A stretch of 64,000 bases of DNA, from the NCBI RefSeq assembly GCF_001006805.1, contig NZ_LN811350.1, positions 399,205 to 463,204 of the forward strand, read 5' to 3'. Under the pieces are notes generated by a model that was not told the DNA's origin, ran no database searches, and saw only the letters and a program-made list of their open reading frames with translations. Below are positions 30,216 to 39,300 of this stretch, one piece after another; position 1 is the stretch's first letter, and each line of letters begins with the position of its first letter. The translations under genes were made by a program, and so were the position numbers. The DNA comes from Microvirga massiliensis. GTDB taxonomy: Bacteria > Pseudomonadota > Alphaproteobacteria > Rhizobiales > Beijerinckiaceae.

Positions 30216-32795
30216 ATGCACGGTTCGCTCGCTGCAAGTCCGCGCCCGGTTCGCGGCGTCGCACTCCCCCTCGTGCTGCGCCTCGCCTTGCGCGAGCTGC
30301 GCAGCGGGCTGAAGGGATTTGGCATCTTCCTGGCATGCATTGCGCTCGGAGTCGGGACGATTGCCGGCGTGTCGTCGGTCTCTCGCTCCTTGACCGAGGG
30401 ACTCACGCGGGAGGGCCGCAAGATCCTCGGCGGCGATATGGCGTTCAATCTCATCCACCGTGAGGCGAGCCCGGCCGAGCGCGCCTGGTTCGAGACGCAG
30501 GGTGATCTGTCGGTCATCGCCATGATGCGGGCCATGGCCATGGCCGGCGAGAAAGGGTCCGGACTCGTCGAGCTCAAGGCGGTGGACAATTCCTATCCGT
30601 CGAGCGGCGAGGTTGTGACGGAACCGCCCGGCGCGTTGCCGGAGGTTCTCGCAGAGCGCGACGGCGCATTCGGCGGGATCGTCGATTCGGCGCTTCTTGC
30701 GCGTCTCGACCTGAAGCTCGGTGAGCGGATCACCGTCGGCCAGGCCACGATCGAGCTGCGCGCGACCCTGGTATCCGAACCCGACAAGATCGCGAGCGGG
30801 ATCGGGTTCGGGCCGCGCCTGCTGATCTCTGACGGAGCCTTGCGCGCGACCGGGCTCCTGGAGCCGGGGAGCCTCGTCCGGTGGAGTTACCGCATAAACC
30901 TGCCGGAGGGCGCCTCCGATGCGGCCCTCGCGCGCGTCGAGGCGGAAGCCGGAACGCGTTTCCCGGAGGCCGGCTGGGGAATCCGCACGCGCACCAACGC
31001 CGATCCGCGCTTCGCGCGCAATATCGAGCGGTTCACCCAGTTCCTGACGCTCGTCGGCTTCACTGCCCTCCTCGTCGGCGGCGTGGGCGTCGCCAATGCC
31101 GTGCGTGGCTTCGTGGACCGTAAGCGCGCCTCGATCGCGACGCTGAAGAGTCTCGGCGCGCCGGGCAGCCAGGTCGTCGGCCTCTATCTCGTCCAGGTGC
31201 TGCTGATCGCTTCGCTGGGCATCCTCATCGGGCTCGCCTTCGGAGCCATTCTTCCCTTCGCGGTGGATGCGGCCTTCGGGTCATTCCTGCCGATCCCGCT
31301 CGAGCCGACGCTCGCGCCGGTCGAACTCGCAACGGCGTTACTCTATGGGCTCCTGACGGCTTGCGCCTTCGTGATCGTCCCGTTGGGGCGCGCCCATGAT
31401 GTTCCGGTTTCGGGGCTCTTCCGGGACCATGTCGATCCGGGACGGCGCTGGCCGAGGCGCCGTTATCTCGTTGCCGTTCTCGTGTCGGTCGTGAGCCTCG
31501 TCGGCCTGTCGCTGGTCGCGGCTTATGACCGCAAGATCGCGCTGATCTTCATCGGAGCGGCGGCCGGGGCCTTCGTGCTCCTGCGCCTCGTTGCATCGGG
31601 CGTGATGGCGCTCGCCCGCAGGCTGCCGCGGCCGCGTACCGCCGCGCCGCGGCTTGCCCTCGCCAATATCCATCGGCCCGGCGCCCTCACGCCGTCGCTC
31701 GTCCTGTCGCTCGGACTCGGGATCACGCTGCTCGTGACCCTGGCCGTCGTCGACGGCAATCTCACCCAGCAGCTCACACGGACGCTGCCCGCGAAGGCGC
31801 CGAGCTTCTTCTTCCTCGATATTCCGAATCGAGAAGCGGAGCGATTCGAGGCTTTCCTGCACGGCAAGGTGCCGAACGCGGAGATCGATCAGGTGCCGAT
31901 GATGCGCGGCCGGCTCGTGTCGCTGCACGGAGTGCCGGTCTCTGAGATCAAGGCTGCCGAAGACATCGCATGGGTGCTCGAAGGCGATCGCGGCATCACC
32001 TACGCCCGAGACGTGCCCGAGGGCTCGACCATCGTCGCGGGCTCCTGGTGGGAGCCCAATCATACGGGCTCGAATCTGGTCTCGTTCGACAAGCGCATCG
32101 CCGACGGGCTGGGTCTCGGTCTCGGCGACGAGGTCACCGTCAACGTGCTCGGCCGCAACGTGACAGCGAAAGTCGCGAGCCTCCGCACCGTGGAATGGCG
32201 GACCCTCGGAATCAATTTCGTGATGGTCTTCTCCCCGAACACCTTTGCGGGCGCCCCGCACACCCACCTCGCGACGATTACCGTGCCGGACGGAGATGAC
32301 AGGAGCTTCGAGGCCAGCCTCCTGCGCGACGTCGCCCGGGAATATCCGTCGATCACGAGCGTCCGGGTCAAGGATGCCCTGGAGGCGGTCAATGACGTCG
32401 TGTCTCAGCTCGTCACGGCGATCCGCGGGGCGAGCGCGATCGCGCTGATCTCGAGCCTCCTCGTCCTCGCCGGAGCCCTCGCGGCGGGGCACCGGGCGCG
32501 CCTCTATGATGCCGTCGTGCTGAAGACGATCGGGGCGACCCGGTCCCATCTGCTGCTCGCCTATGCCCTCGAATATGGAGGCCTCGGCGCAGCCACCGCG
32601 CTGTTCGGCCTGGTGGCCGGGACCACCGCGGCCTGGTTCATCGTCACCGACGTGATGAACATGACGTTTGCACCGTATCTGACGGGCGCGCTACTTGCCG
32701 CAGCCTTGGCGGTTCTCGTGACGGTTACGCTCGGCCTTGCCGGCACCTGGCGTATTCTCAGTCAAAAGCCGGCACCATACTTGCGAAATCTTTAA
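30216..32795 (+). CDS. ybbP: ABC transporter permease YbbP (FtsX-like)
   Basis: The product of 859 residues has the long two-FtsX-domain layout: an N-terminal helix with a large periplasmic loop (about 60-270), a group of membrane helices (about 275-500), a second periplasmic part (about 510-720) and final helices. FtsX segments such as FVDRKRASIATLKSLGAPGS and ALILVLAGALAAGHRAR-like turns are visible. ATG 30216 lies 10 bases after ybbA. Its role with YbbA in envelope lipid or toxin release is inferred. Confidence 0.88.
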   Translation: MHGSLAASPRPVRGVALPLVLRLALRELRSGLKGFGIFLACIALGVGTIAGVSSVSRSLTEGLTREGRKILGGDMAFNLIHREASPAERAWFETQGDLSVIAMMRAMAMAGEKGSGLVELKAVDNSYPSSGEVVTEPPGALPEVLAERDGAFGGIVDSALLARLDLKLGERITVGQATIELRATLVSEPDKIASGIGFGPRLLISDGALRATGLLEPGSLVRWSYRINLPEGASDAALARVEAEAGTRFPEAGWGIRTRTNADPRFARNIERFTQFLTLVGFTALLVGGVGVANAVRGFVDRKRASIATLKSLGAPGSQVVGLYLVQVLLIASLGILIGLAFGAILPFAVDAAFGSFLPIPLEPTLAPVELATALLYGLLTACAFVIVPLGRAHDVPVSGLFRDHVDPGRRWPRRRYLVAVLVSVVSLVGLSLVAAYDRKIALIFIGAAAGAFVLLRLVASGVMALARRLPRPRTAAPRLALANIHRPGALTPSLVLSLGLGITLLVTLAVVDGNLTQQLTRTLPAKAPSFFFLDIPNREAERFEAFLHGKVPNAEIDQVPMMRGRLVSLHGVPVSEIKAAEDIAWVLEGDRGITYARDVPEGSTIVAGSWWEPNHTGSNLVSFDKRIADGLGLGLGDEVTVNVLGRNVTAKVASLRTVEWRTLGINFVMVFSPNTFAGAPHTHLATITVPDGDDRSFEASLLRDVAREYPSITSVRVKDALEAVNDVVSQLVTAIRGASAIALISSLLVLAGALAAGHRARLYDAVVLKTIGATRSHLLLAYALEYGGLGAATALFGLVAGTTAAWFIVTDVMNMTFAPYLTGALLAAALAVLVTVTLGLAGTWRILSQKPAPYLRNL

Positions 32796-32838
32796 CCTAC
32801 TCTGCTCCTGAACCACAGATGCCGGTCGTTCAATCAGC

Positions 32839-32866
32839 GGAACGAAATCCCTCGACTTCGTTTTTT
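32839..32866 (+). other. GGAAC...CGTT-like site or weak terminator before the BI-1 gene
   Basis: GGAAC (32839-32843) and CGTT (32859-32862) are 15 bases apart, one short of the EcfG spacing. The same bases also form AACGAA/TTCGTT with a following T-run, a possible terminator of ybbP. I cannot tell which, if either, is real. Confidence 0.25.
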
Positions 32867-33017
32867 CTTGCGGGGGCGAGAACTAGAGGCGCAAGCCTCT
32901 TGCGTAGCTTGATCTGAGCGCTCATATTCTTCTCAACGCTGGAGGTCGGCGGACCAGGGCATCGTACGCCCTCGAGGCTCGATCCATGCGGAGAGCCATT
33001 CTTTCGAGAGGACTCTG

Positions 33018-33797
33018 ATGCAACAACCGTATCAGCAGAAGCAAGCCTACGGCGCTGGCTTTGCCCGAAGCGCCGTGCAGGTCGACCAAGGCCTGCGGAC
33101 GTTCATGCTGGGCGTCTACAACAACATGATTCTGGGCTTGGCGATCTCTGCGGTCGTCGCGCTCGGCATCAACATGCTCGCCGTCGCCGATGCCTCCACG
33201 GGCGTTGCGCGGATGGGAGGCGTGTACCTGACAGAGTTCGGTCGCCTGCTCTACGGCACCCCGCTGATGTGGGTTGTCGCGCTGGCGCCGCTCGCGTTCA
33301 TCTTCCTGTTCTCCTTCCGGATGGACCGGATGACGGCCGCCTCCGCGCGGACAACGTTCTTCGTCTTCGCGGCGGTCATGGGCGCGTCGCTGTCGACGCT
33401 GCTCATCCGCTATACGGGCGCGAGCGTCGTGCAGGTGTTCTTCATCACGGCGGCCTCATTCGGTGCGCTCAGCCTGTGGGGCTACACCACGAGCCGTAGC
33501 CTGTCCGGCATCGGATCGTTCCTGATCATGGGCGTGGTCGGCCTGATCATCGCCTCGATCGTGAACATCTTCCTGGCCTCGAGTGCGCTGCAGTTCGCTA
33601 TCTCGGTGATCGGCGTCCTGATCTTTGCGGGCCTGACCGCCTACGACACGCAGAAGCTCAAGGAGATGTATCTCTACGGGAACTATGACAGCGAGGCTGC
33701 GGCGAAGGTGTCGGTCTTCGGTGCCCTGACCCTCTACCTCGACTTTATCAACATGTTCCAGTTCCTGCTCGCCCTCTTCGGGAGCCGCAACGAGTAA
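33018..33797 (+). CDS. Bax inhibitor-1 (YccA/YbhL) family membrane protein
   Basis: The product of 259 residues has seven hydrophobic segments and the BI-1 pattern: YNNMILGLAISAVVALG near the first helix, and GLTAYDTQKLKEMY with the conserved Asp of the pH-sensing di-aspartyl site near the end. Members are calcium-leak channels or regulators of membrane proteases. ATG 33018 is preceded by GAGAGGA. It stands alone and is followed by a strong terminator. Confidence 0.92.
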   Translation: MQQPYQQKQAYGAGFARSAVQVDQGLRTFMLGVYNNMILGLAISAVVALGINMLAVADASTGVARMGGVYLTEFGRLLYGTPLMWVVALAPLAFIFLFSFRMDRMTAASARTTFFVFAAVMGASLSTLLIRYTGASVVQVFFITAASFGALSLWGYTTSRSLSGIGSFLIMGVVGLIIASIVNIFLASSALQFAISVIGVLIFAGLTAYDTQKLKEMYLYGNYDSEAAAKVSVFGALTLYLDFINMFQFLLALFGSRNE

Positions 33798-33825
33798 GCG
33801 GCACGGCAGAGAAGAGCCTTTGGAG

Positions 33826-33859
33826 GCGCTCCGGTTTCGCACCGGGGCGCTTTTTCTTT
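33826..33859 (+). terminator. Intrinsic terminator after the BI-1 gene
   Basis: GCGCTCCGGT (33826-33835) pairs with ACCGGGGCGC (33841-33850) with one wobble, followed by TTTTTCTTT. It lies 28 bases after the stop codon. Confidence 0.85.
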
Positions 33860-33946
33860 GGCGGGAGGTCGTCGGGCGGGACTGCATGACTTGCGGTGGC
33901 CCATCGAGTAGGAACCCGAGCTCGCTATTCTACCGAGCGCCCCGCG

Positions 33947-34492
33947 ATGAATCTGACGATTCGCCCGAGCCGGGATGATGATCTTCCTGCGGTGACCGCC
34001 ATCTACGCGGACGCAGTGTTGCACGGCACCGCATCATTCAAACTCACTCCGCCCTCCGAGGACGAAATGACCCGGCGCCGGGCTGTCCTGCTCGACTCCG
34101 GCTATCCGTTCCTCGTCGCGGAGTGCGATGGAGCCGTCGCGGGCTACGCCTATGCGGGGGCCTATCGCAGCCGCCCAGCCTATCGTTCGACGGTCGAAGA
34201 TTCGATCTATGTCGCCCGCGAGGCCCGTCGGCAGGGTGTCGGTGCAGCGCTCCTGCCGGCGCTGATTGCAGCCTGTGAGCAGCTGGATTTCCGCACCATG
34301 ATCGCCGTGATCGGCGACAGCAACTCCGCCGGATCGATCGGTCTGCACCGCCGTTGCGGCTTTCGGGAGGTCGGCATCCTGGAGGGAGTCGGCTACAAGC
34401 ACGGCCGTTGGCTCGACAGCGTGCTGATGCAGCGAAGGCTCGGGCCCGGCATGGGCGCCCCCCCGCCCTGGCACGAGTCGATGACCCGGTGA
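33947..34492 (+). CDS. GNAT-family N-acetyltransferase (phosphinothricin/methionine sulfoximine type)
   Basis: The product of 181 residues has the GNAT acetyl-CoA loop ARRQGVGAALL near residue 95 and the PAT-type features TASFKLTPPSEDEM, GYAYAGAYRSRPAYR and EGVGYKHGRWLDSV. Enzymes with these features acetylate methionine sulfoximine, sulfone or phosphinothricin. The start at ATG 33947 follows the family; the frame is open 51 bases upstream. It is isolated, with a family B repeat directly after it. Confidence 0.88.
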   Translation: MNLTIRPSRDDDLPAVTAIYADAVLHGTASFKLTPPSEDEMTRRRAVLLDSGYPFLVAECDGAVAGYAYAGAYRSRPAYRSTVEDSIYVAREARRQGVGAALLPALIAACEQLDFRTMIAVIGDSNSAGSIGLHRRCGFREVGILEGVGYKHGRWLDSVLMQRRLGPGMGAPPPWHESMTR

Positions 34493-34500
34493 TCGTACCG

Positions 34501-34582
34501 TCATCACGAGCACAGCGAAGTATTCCGATCCGGCGCGTCCAGGCTGGATCGCTTCGCCTGCGGCTCGCGATGACGAGGGAGC
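34501..34582. repeat. Palindromic intergenic repeat (family B, copy 2)
   Basis: It opens TCATCACGAGCACAGCGAAG, nearly the same as copy 1, and closes GGCTCGCGATGACGAG, so the ends are inverted repeats. It lies between convergent acetyltransferase and DUF2794 genes. Confidence 0.65.
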
Positions 34583-34613
34583 AGTTGAGGGACCCGGCCA
34601 AGCCGGGATCTGT

Positions 34614-34982
34614 TTACGAGACGAGACGGACCGGTTTGTCGATCACCCGCAGGACGCGGTCGAGTTCGTGCCCGCGTTTCAGGATGAGGCCCGTGGCAGA
34701 CACGACCGAGTATGCTCCCTGTCGCCGGGTCAGGCTCGGGTCTTTCACGATCCGGTAGAGTGGGACTTCTGACGACCGGCGGAAGACCGAGAACACGGCC
34801 CGATCGCGGGTGAAATCGATGGCGTAATCCCGCCACTCACCCGCCACGACCTTGCGTCCATAGAGATCGAGGATGAGACGCAGCTCGGCTCGGGTGAAGG
34901 AAACCTGGTGGTGCGCGGCGGGAAGACTGACCCCAGGGTCGAGACCGCCGCGCAGCGGCTCCACGCTCTCACCCTCGCTCAT
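34614..34982 (-). CDS. DUF2794 protein
   Basis: The product of 122 residues matches the alphaproteobacterial DUF2794 family, with VSFTRAELRLILDLYGRKVVAG near residues 27-48 (given in part), EWRDYAIDF and LILKRGHELDRVLRVIDKPV near the end. Family function is unknown. It lies upstream of nothing on the minus strand and shares its 312-base upstream gap with a candidate small RNA on the other strand. Confidence 0.85.
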   Translation of the reverse strand: MSEGESVEPLRGGLDPGVSLPAAHHQVSFTRAELRLILDLYGRKVVAGEWRDYAIDFTRDRAVFSVFRRSSEVPLYRIVKDPSLTRRQGAYSVVSATGLILKRGHELDRVLRVIDKPVRLVS

Positions 34983-34996
34983 GCCCCCTCCCTCTC

Positions 34997-35025
34997 CTGA
35001 TCAGTAACATTTCCGTCTTTATGAT
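34997..35025 (+). promoter_or_regulatory. Candidate promoter of the 35.0-kb small RNA
   Basis: TATGAT at 35020-35025 is a near-consensus -10 box. CTGATC at 34997-35002 is a poor -35 (three of six) at 17-base spacing. It is oriented into the gap, away from DUF2794. Confidence 0.4.
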
Positions 35026-35031
35026 GGGCTC

Positions 35032-35268
35032 CACCGGCAATGGGTGCAACAGGCCCGAATGCCGCTTCGGGTCGGCAACGCCGAATTCCACAATCCCGCC
35101 TCAATCGCGCCTTTCGCCGGCCCCACTGCATGGCGATACGTAAGCCGTTGCCTCGACGGCCCGGCGTTCTGTCTCGCCGGACACGTCAGCCCCCCAGCCC
35201 CCCGGGGTTTCGGAGCGTCGGGCCACTCTTCTCGAGGCATAGGCCGCCCACCGGGCGGCCTTTCTTTT
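35032..35268 (+). ncRNA. Candidate structured small RNA, unknown family
   Basis: This gap holds no open reading frame of note but has a -10-like TATGAT at its left and a strong plus-strand terminator at its right, which no plus-strand gene explains. Between them are hairpins: CCCGAA/TTCGGG (35054-35071), GACGGCCCGGCG... with CCGGCG (35161-35166) pairing CGCCGG (35175-35180), and a run of C followed by GGGG near 35193-35210. Expected length is about 235 bases. It does not show SRP, 6S, tmRNA or RNase P consensus segments that I can recognise. Confidence 0.4.
35241..35268 (+). terminator. Intrinsic terminator, plus-strand direction
   Basis: GGCCGCCC (35242-35249) pairs with GGGCGGCC (35253-35260), followed by TTTCTTTT. 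Only the plus strand has the T-run. The gene to its right ends on the opposite strand. Confidence 0.8.
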
Positions 35269-35294
35269 GCCCGTTTTCGGCATCGTTGCACGGC

Positions 35295-35912
35295 CTACCG
35301 CGCCTGGGCGTGGTATTCCGGATTGGGCCGCATATCGACGGCGGATGCCATCCGGTTCGACATATTGAAGAAACTCGCCGTGGCGGCGATGTCCCAGATG
35401 TCCCGGTCCGAAAAACCGTGATCGCGAAGCCGCTGGCGGTCTTCCGCCTCGACGGCCCATGGTGCCTCCGAGAGCTTGTGGGCGAAATCGAGCATCGCTC
35501 TGTGCCGCGGATCGAGGTCGGCCGAGCGGTAATTCATCACGAGGAACTCTCCGAGCACCGGATCGCCCGAGAGCTGCCGGACCGCTGCTCCATGCGCCGT
35601 GAGGCAATAGAAGCATCGGTTGTGGCTCGAAACGACGACGGCGATCATCTCCCGCTCGAGTTTCGACAGTCCCGAGGGCCCGAGCATGAGGTCATTGTAG
35701 AAATCGGCAAAGGCTTCGAGCTTCGCGTTGTCGAGGGAATAGGCGCGAAGCACGTTCGGGACGAATCCGATCTTGCCGTCGCATTTTTCGAAATAGGCTT
35801 TCATCTCCGCCGAGAGCTCGCCCGGCGGGCAATCGAGATCCATGACCCTTTCATTGTTCTGAGGTCTGGGCCGGAGGCCGGATTCGGGCTTCTTGGGGCG
35901 TGGCTGGTCCAT
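35295..35912 (-). CDS. Peroxidase-related (AhpD/carboxymuconolactone decarboxylase-like) protein
   Basis: The product of 205 residues has the AhpD-type redox motif CFYCLTAHGAAV near residue 101 (CxxC followed by the His) and the helical surroundings LEREMIAVVVSSHNR and HRAMLDFAHKLSEAP. It matches the 'uncharacterised peroxidase-related enzyme' branch, about 180-200 residues. A role in hydroperoxide reduction is plausible but not shown. It is a single gene with a long upstream gap shared with the divergent glutamate dehydrogenase gene. Confidence 0.87.
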   Translation of the reverse strand: MDQPRPKKPESGLRPRPQNNERVMDLDCPPGELSAEMKAYFEKCDGKIGFVPNVLRAYSLDNAKLEAFADFYNDLMLGPSGLSKLEREMIAVVVSSHNRCFYCLTAHGAAVRQLSGDPVLGEFLVMNYRSADLDPRHRAMLDFAHKLSEAPWAVEAEDRQRLRDHGFSDRDIWDIAATASFFNMSNRMASAVDMRPNPEYHAQAR

Positions 35913-36331
35913 ATCGGCCTCCTTGTTTAATCGCCGCGGCAGCCCGGACGAAAGCTCCGGTGCCGACGCTATCGGTTTGCTGCTGTATTCTGGACTGGTG
36001 CGTCGGGGTCCTGAATGGACGATTTCCGCAGGCTACGCGACCTCGGCCTGACCGCCGAACCGGTTAGAGGCTGTTCCGGAGGCTTCCGAGTTTGTTCTGC
36101 CGACATCCGCGGGAGCTGACGGTTGCAGGGCTCCGCCGGTTCCACGGCCACGCGGGAACTGACTGTTGCGAGGGCTGCACGTTCGTGTCAACGCTTGCGG
36201 CGAGGCGCTTGCGTTTCCGTTGAAGCGCTTCCCGTCTTGGTTTCGAACGCCTTTTCCGGGGCAAGCCGGCTGGTTCCACGGAAAGGGTTCCGGCGCCGCC
36301 GGAGGGCGGTGCTGGCCGCACAGGGGAAGAC
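35913..36331. other. 419-base divergent gap upstream of glutamate dehydrogenase
   Basis: No gene is supported. It must hold promoters for both flanking genes. Direct repeats are seen: GGTTCCACGG at 36138-36147 and again at 36272-36281, and TGACGGTTGC/TGACTGTTGC near 36117 and 36161. No clear -35/-10 pair stands out. Confidence 0.4.
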
Positions 36332-39300
36332 ATGGTCAGCGACGAAGTCACGACGTATGGCGAATCCGCGAATGCGGGGGTCATGACGGAAATCGAAGCG
36401 GCATCCACGGATACGCCACGCGATTTCGTGCGGGATCTGTTCGGGCGGGTGCCTGCGGAAGATCTCGCAGCATATAGCCCTGCTACGCTCGCAGATCTCG
36501 CACATCACGCCTTCGAGCACCTGAAGGAACGCCCGTCGCCGGGTGCGGACATCCAGCTCCTGGATCTCGACATCGAACGTCATGGACGGACGCGCGAGCT
36601 CACCATCGTCGAGGTCGTGAACGACAACATGCCGTTCCTCCTCGATTCAACGCTCGCGGAGATCGTCGACCAGGGTTACGAACCCGTTCTGGTCGCGCAT
36701 CCGATCCTGGAGGTCGAGCGCGATTCGTCCGGGCATCTCGTCCGGCTCGGGGGCGACGCGACGGCCCAGATGCAGGGTTCCTCCCGCCGCGAGAGTTTCA
36801 TCCATATCCATCTCGACCGGGTCGACGATGAGGAGGCCCGTCGCCGTCTGATCGAAGGTCTCCGGCAGGTCTATGCGGATGTCGCCGTCGCGGTCGCGGA
36901 TTGGGCGCGGATGAGGGCACGGATCGCCGAGATCGTCGTCGAATACCGCCGCTCTCCGCCTCCGCTTCCCGCCGACGAGGTCGCGGAAGCGATCGCCTTC
37001 CTGGACTGGCTGGCAAACGACAACTTCACGTTCCTGGGGCTTCGCGAGTATCGCCTCCCGGCCGGCGATACCGCAGCCGATCCGATCGAGGGATCCGGCC
37101 TCGGCCTCCTGCGTGACCCTTCCGTGAAAGTTCTCCGGCGCGGCCGCGAACTCGTCGTCATGACACCGGAAGTGCGCGCCTTTCTGGCTCGCCGGCATGC
37201 GCTCTTCATCACGAAGGCGAACGTGAAGTCACGCGTCCACCGGCGTGCGCACCTCGACTATATCGGGATCAAGAATTTCAATGCCCGAGGCGTGCTGGAA
37301 GGCGAACTGCGTCTCGTGGGCCTGTTCACCGCGAGCGCCTACACGAACACCACCGCGGAGGTGCCTTATCTCCGGCACAAGGTCGCGAAGCTTCTCGCCC
37401 GCGCGGGCTTCGATCCGGCGAGCTATGCGGGCCGCGCACTGCGCAATGTCGCAGAGAGTTACCCGCGCGACGAGCTCTTCCAGGTCGATGACGAGACTCT
37501 TTACCGCTTCGCGCTCGCGATTCTGAATCTGTCGGAGCGCCCGCGCGTGCGGGCCCTCGCCCGGCCGGACGAATTCGAACGCTTCGTCTCCGTTCTCGTC
37601 TTCATCCCGAAAGATCACTACGACAGCCAGATCCGGCGCCGGGTCGGAGATTTTCTGGCCCGGGTCTATGGCGGCCGCGTTTCTGCGGCCTATCCCGCCT
37701 ATCCCGAAGGGCCGCTGGCGCGCACGCATTTCATCATCGGCCGCGATGGCGGGCCCATTCCGCAGATCGACGAGCAGACGCTCGAACGTGGCATCGGGGC
37801 GATCGCCCGGACATGGGGCGATGCGCTCCGGGATGAGCTCATGTCCGGGATCGGCGAAGCACGGGCGCGCGCCCTCGCCCAGTCCTATGCCGGCGCTTTC
37901 ACGGCTGCTTACCGCGAGGCCTTCGATGCCCGGCACGCGATCGGCGACATTCTCATTCTCGAGCAACTCTCGGACGCGCGCCCGCGCGCGGTCGACCTCT
38001 ACCGGCGCGAGGGTGATGATGAGACGCGCGTCAACCTGAAGGTCTTCTCGCGCGGCGCTGCGCTGCCGCTCTCGGTCCGGGTTCCGCTTCTGGAGAATCT
38101 CGGCTTCCGCGTGGTGAACGAGAGAACCTACCGGGTGGTGCCGGCAGGAGCCACGGATGCCGACCGGATCTGGCTGCACGATATGACGCTCGAACGAGCC
38201 GTGGGCGGGCCGATCGCGATCGCCGAAATCCAGGGGCCGATCGAGGCCGCGCTCCTCGCGCTGTTCAGAGGACTGGCGGAATCCGACGGCTTCAACCGTC
38301 TCGTGCTCGAGGCGGGGCTCGGCTGGCGCGACGTCGCGATGGTGCGAGCGCTCGCACGTTATCTGCGCCAGGCCCGGATCGCCTTTGCTCAGGAATACCT
38401 CGCCGAGACATTGGCGCGCCACGCCAGGATCACCCACAAGATCATCGAACTGTTCTATGCACGGTTCGATCCCCGGGAGGATGCCTCCGGGAGATCCGAC
38501 AACGAGGCACGCCTGCGACGCGAGCTGGAGCAGGATCTCGCGACGGTCACGAGCCTCGACGACGATCGCATTCTCAGACGCTTCGCCAATCTCGTAGAAG
38601 CGGCAGTCCGTACGAATTTCTTCCAGATCGACCCGAGTGGTCTGCCGCGGCAGACCATCGCCTTCAAATTCGAGTGCGCGCGGGTAGATGCGCTTCCGCT
38701 CCCGCGTCCTCTCTACGAGATCTTCGTGTATTCGCCGCGCGTCGAAGGCGTGCACATGCGCTTCGGAAAAGTCGCGCGCGGCGGATTGCGGTGGTCCGAT
38801 CGCCCGCAGGATTTTCGCACCGAAGTGCTCGGGCTCGTCAAGGCGCAGCAGGTCAAGAATGCCGTGATCGTCCCGGTCGGTGCGAAAGGCGGCTTCGTTC
38901 CGAAGCAGCTGCCGCCTCCGAGTGATCGGCAAGCCTGGCTCGCGGAAGGCCAGGAAAGCTACAAGATCTTCATTCGCACGCTGCTGCAGCTCACCGACGA
39001 TATCGAAGGCGATACGATCGTGCCGCCGGTCGATACCGTTCGCCATGATGGCGACGATCCATACCTCGTCGTTGCCGCCGACAAGGGGACCGCGACGTTC
39101 TCGGACATCGCGAATGCGCTCTCCGCGGAAAAGGGCTTCTGGCTCGGGGATGCATTCGCGTCCGGCGGGAGCCACGGCTACGACCACAAGAAGATGGGCA
39201 TCACCGCCCGCGGCGCCTGGGTCGCGGTGAAACGCCATTTCCGGGAAATGGATATCGATGTCCAAACGATGCCGGTGACGGTCGCGGGAATCGGAGATAT

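Noticed and set aside
35032..35268. SRP RNA, 6S RNA or tmRNA as identity of the candidate small RNA
   Set aside because: The conserved SRP loop, the tmRNA tag-coding segment and the 6S bubble could not be found by eye.
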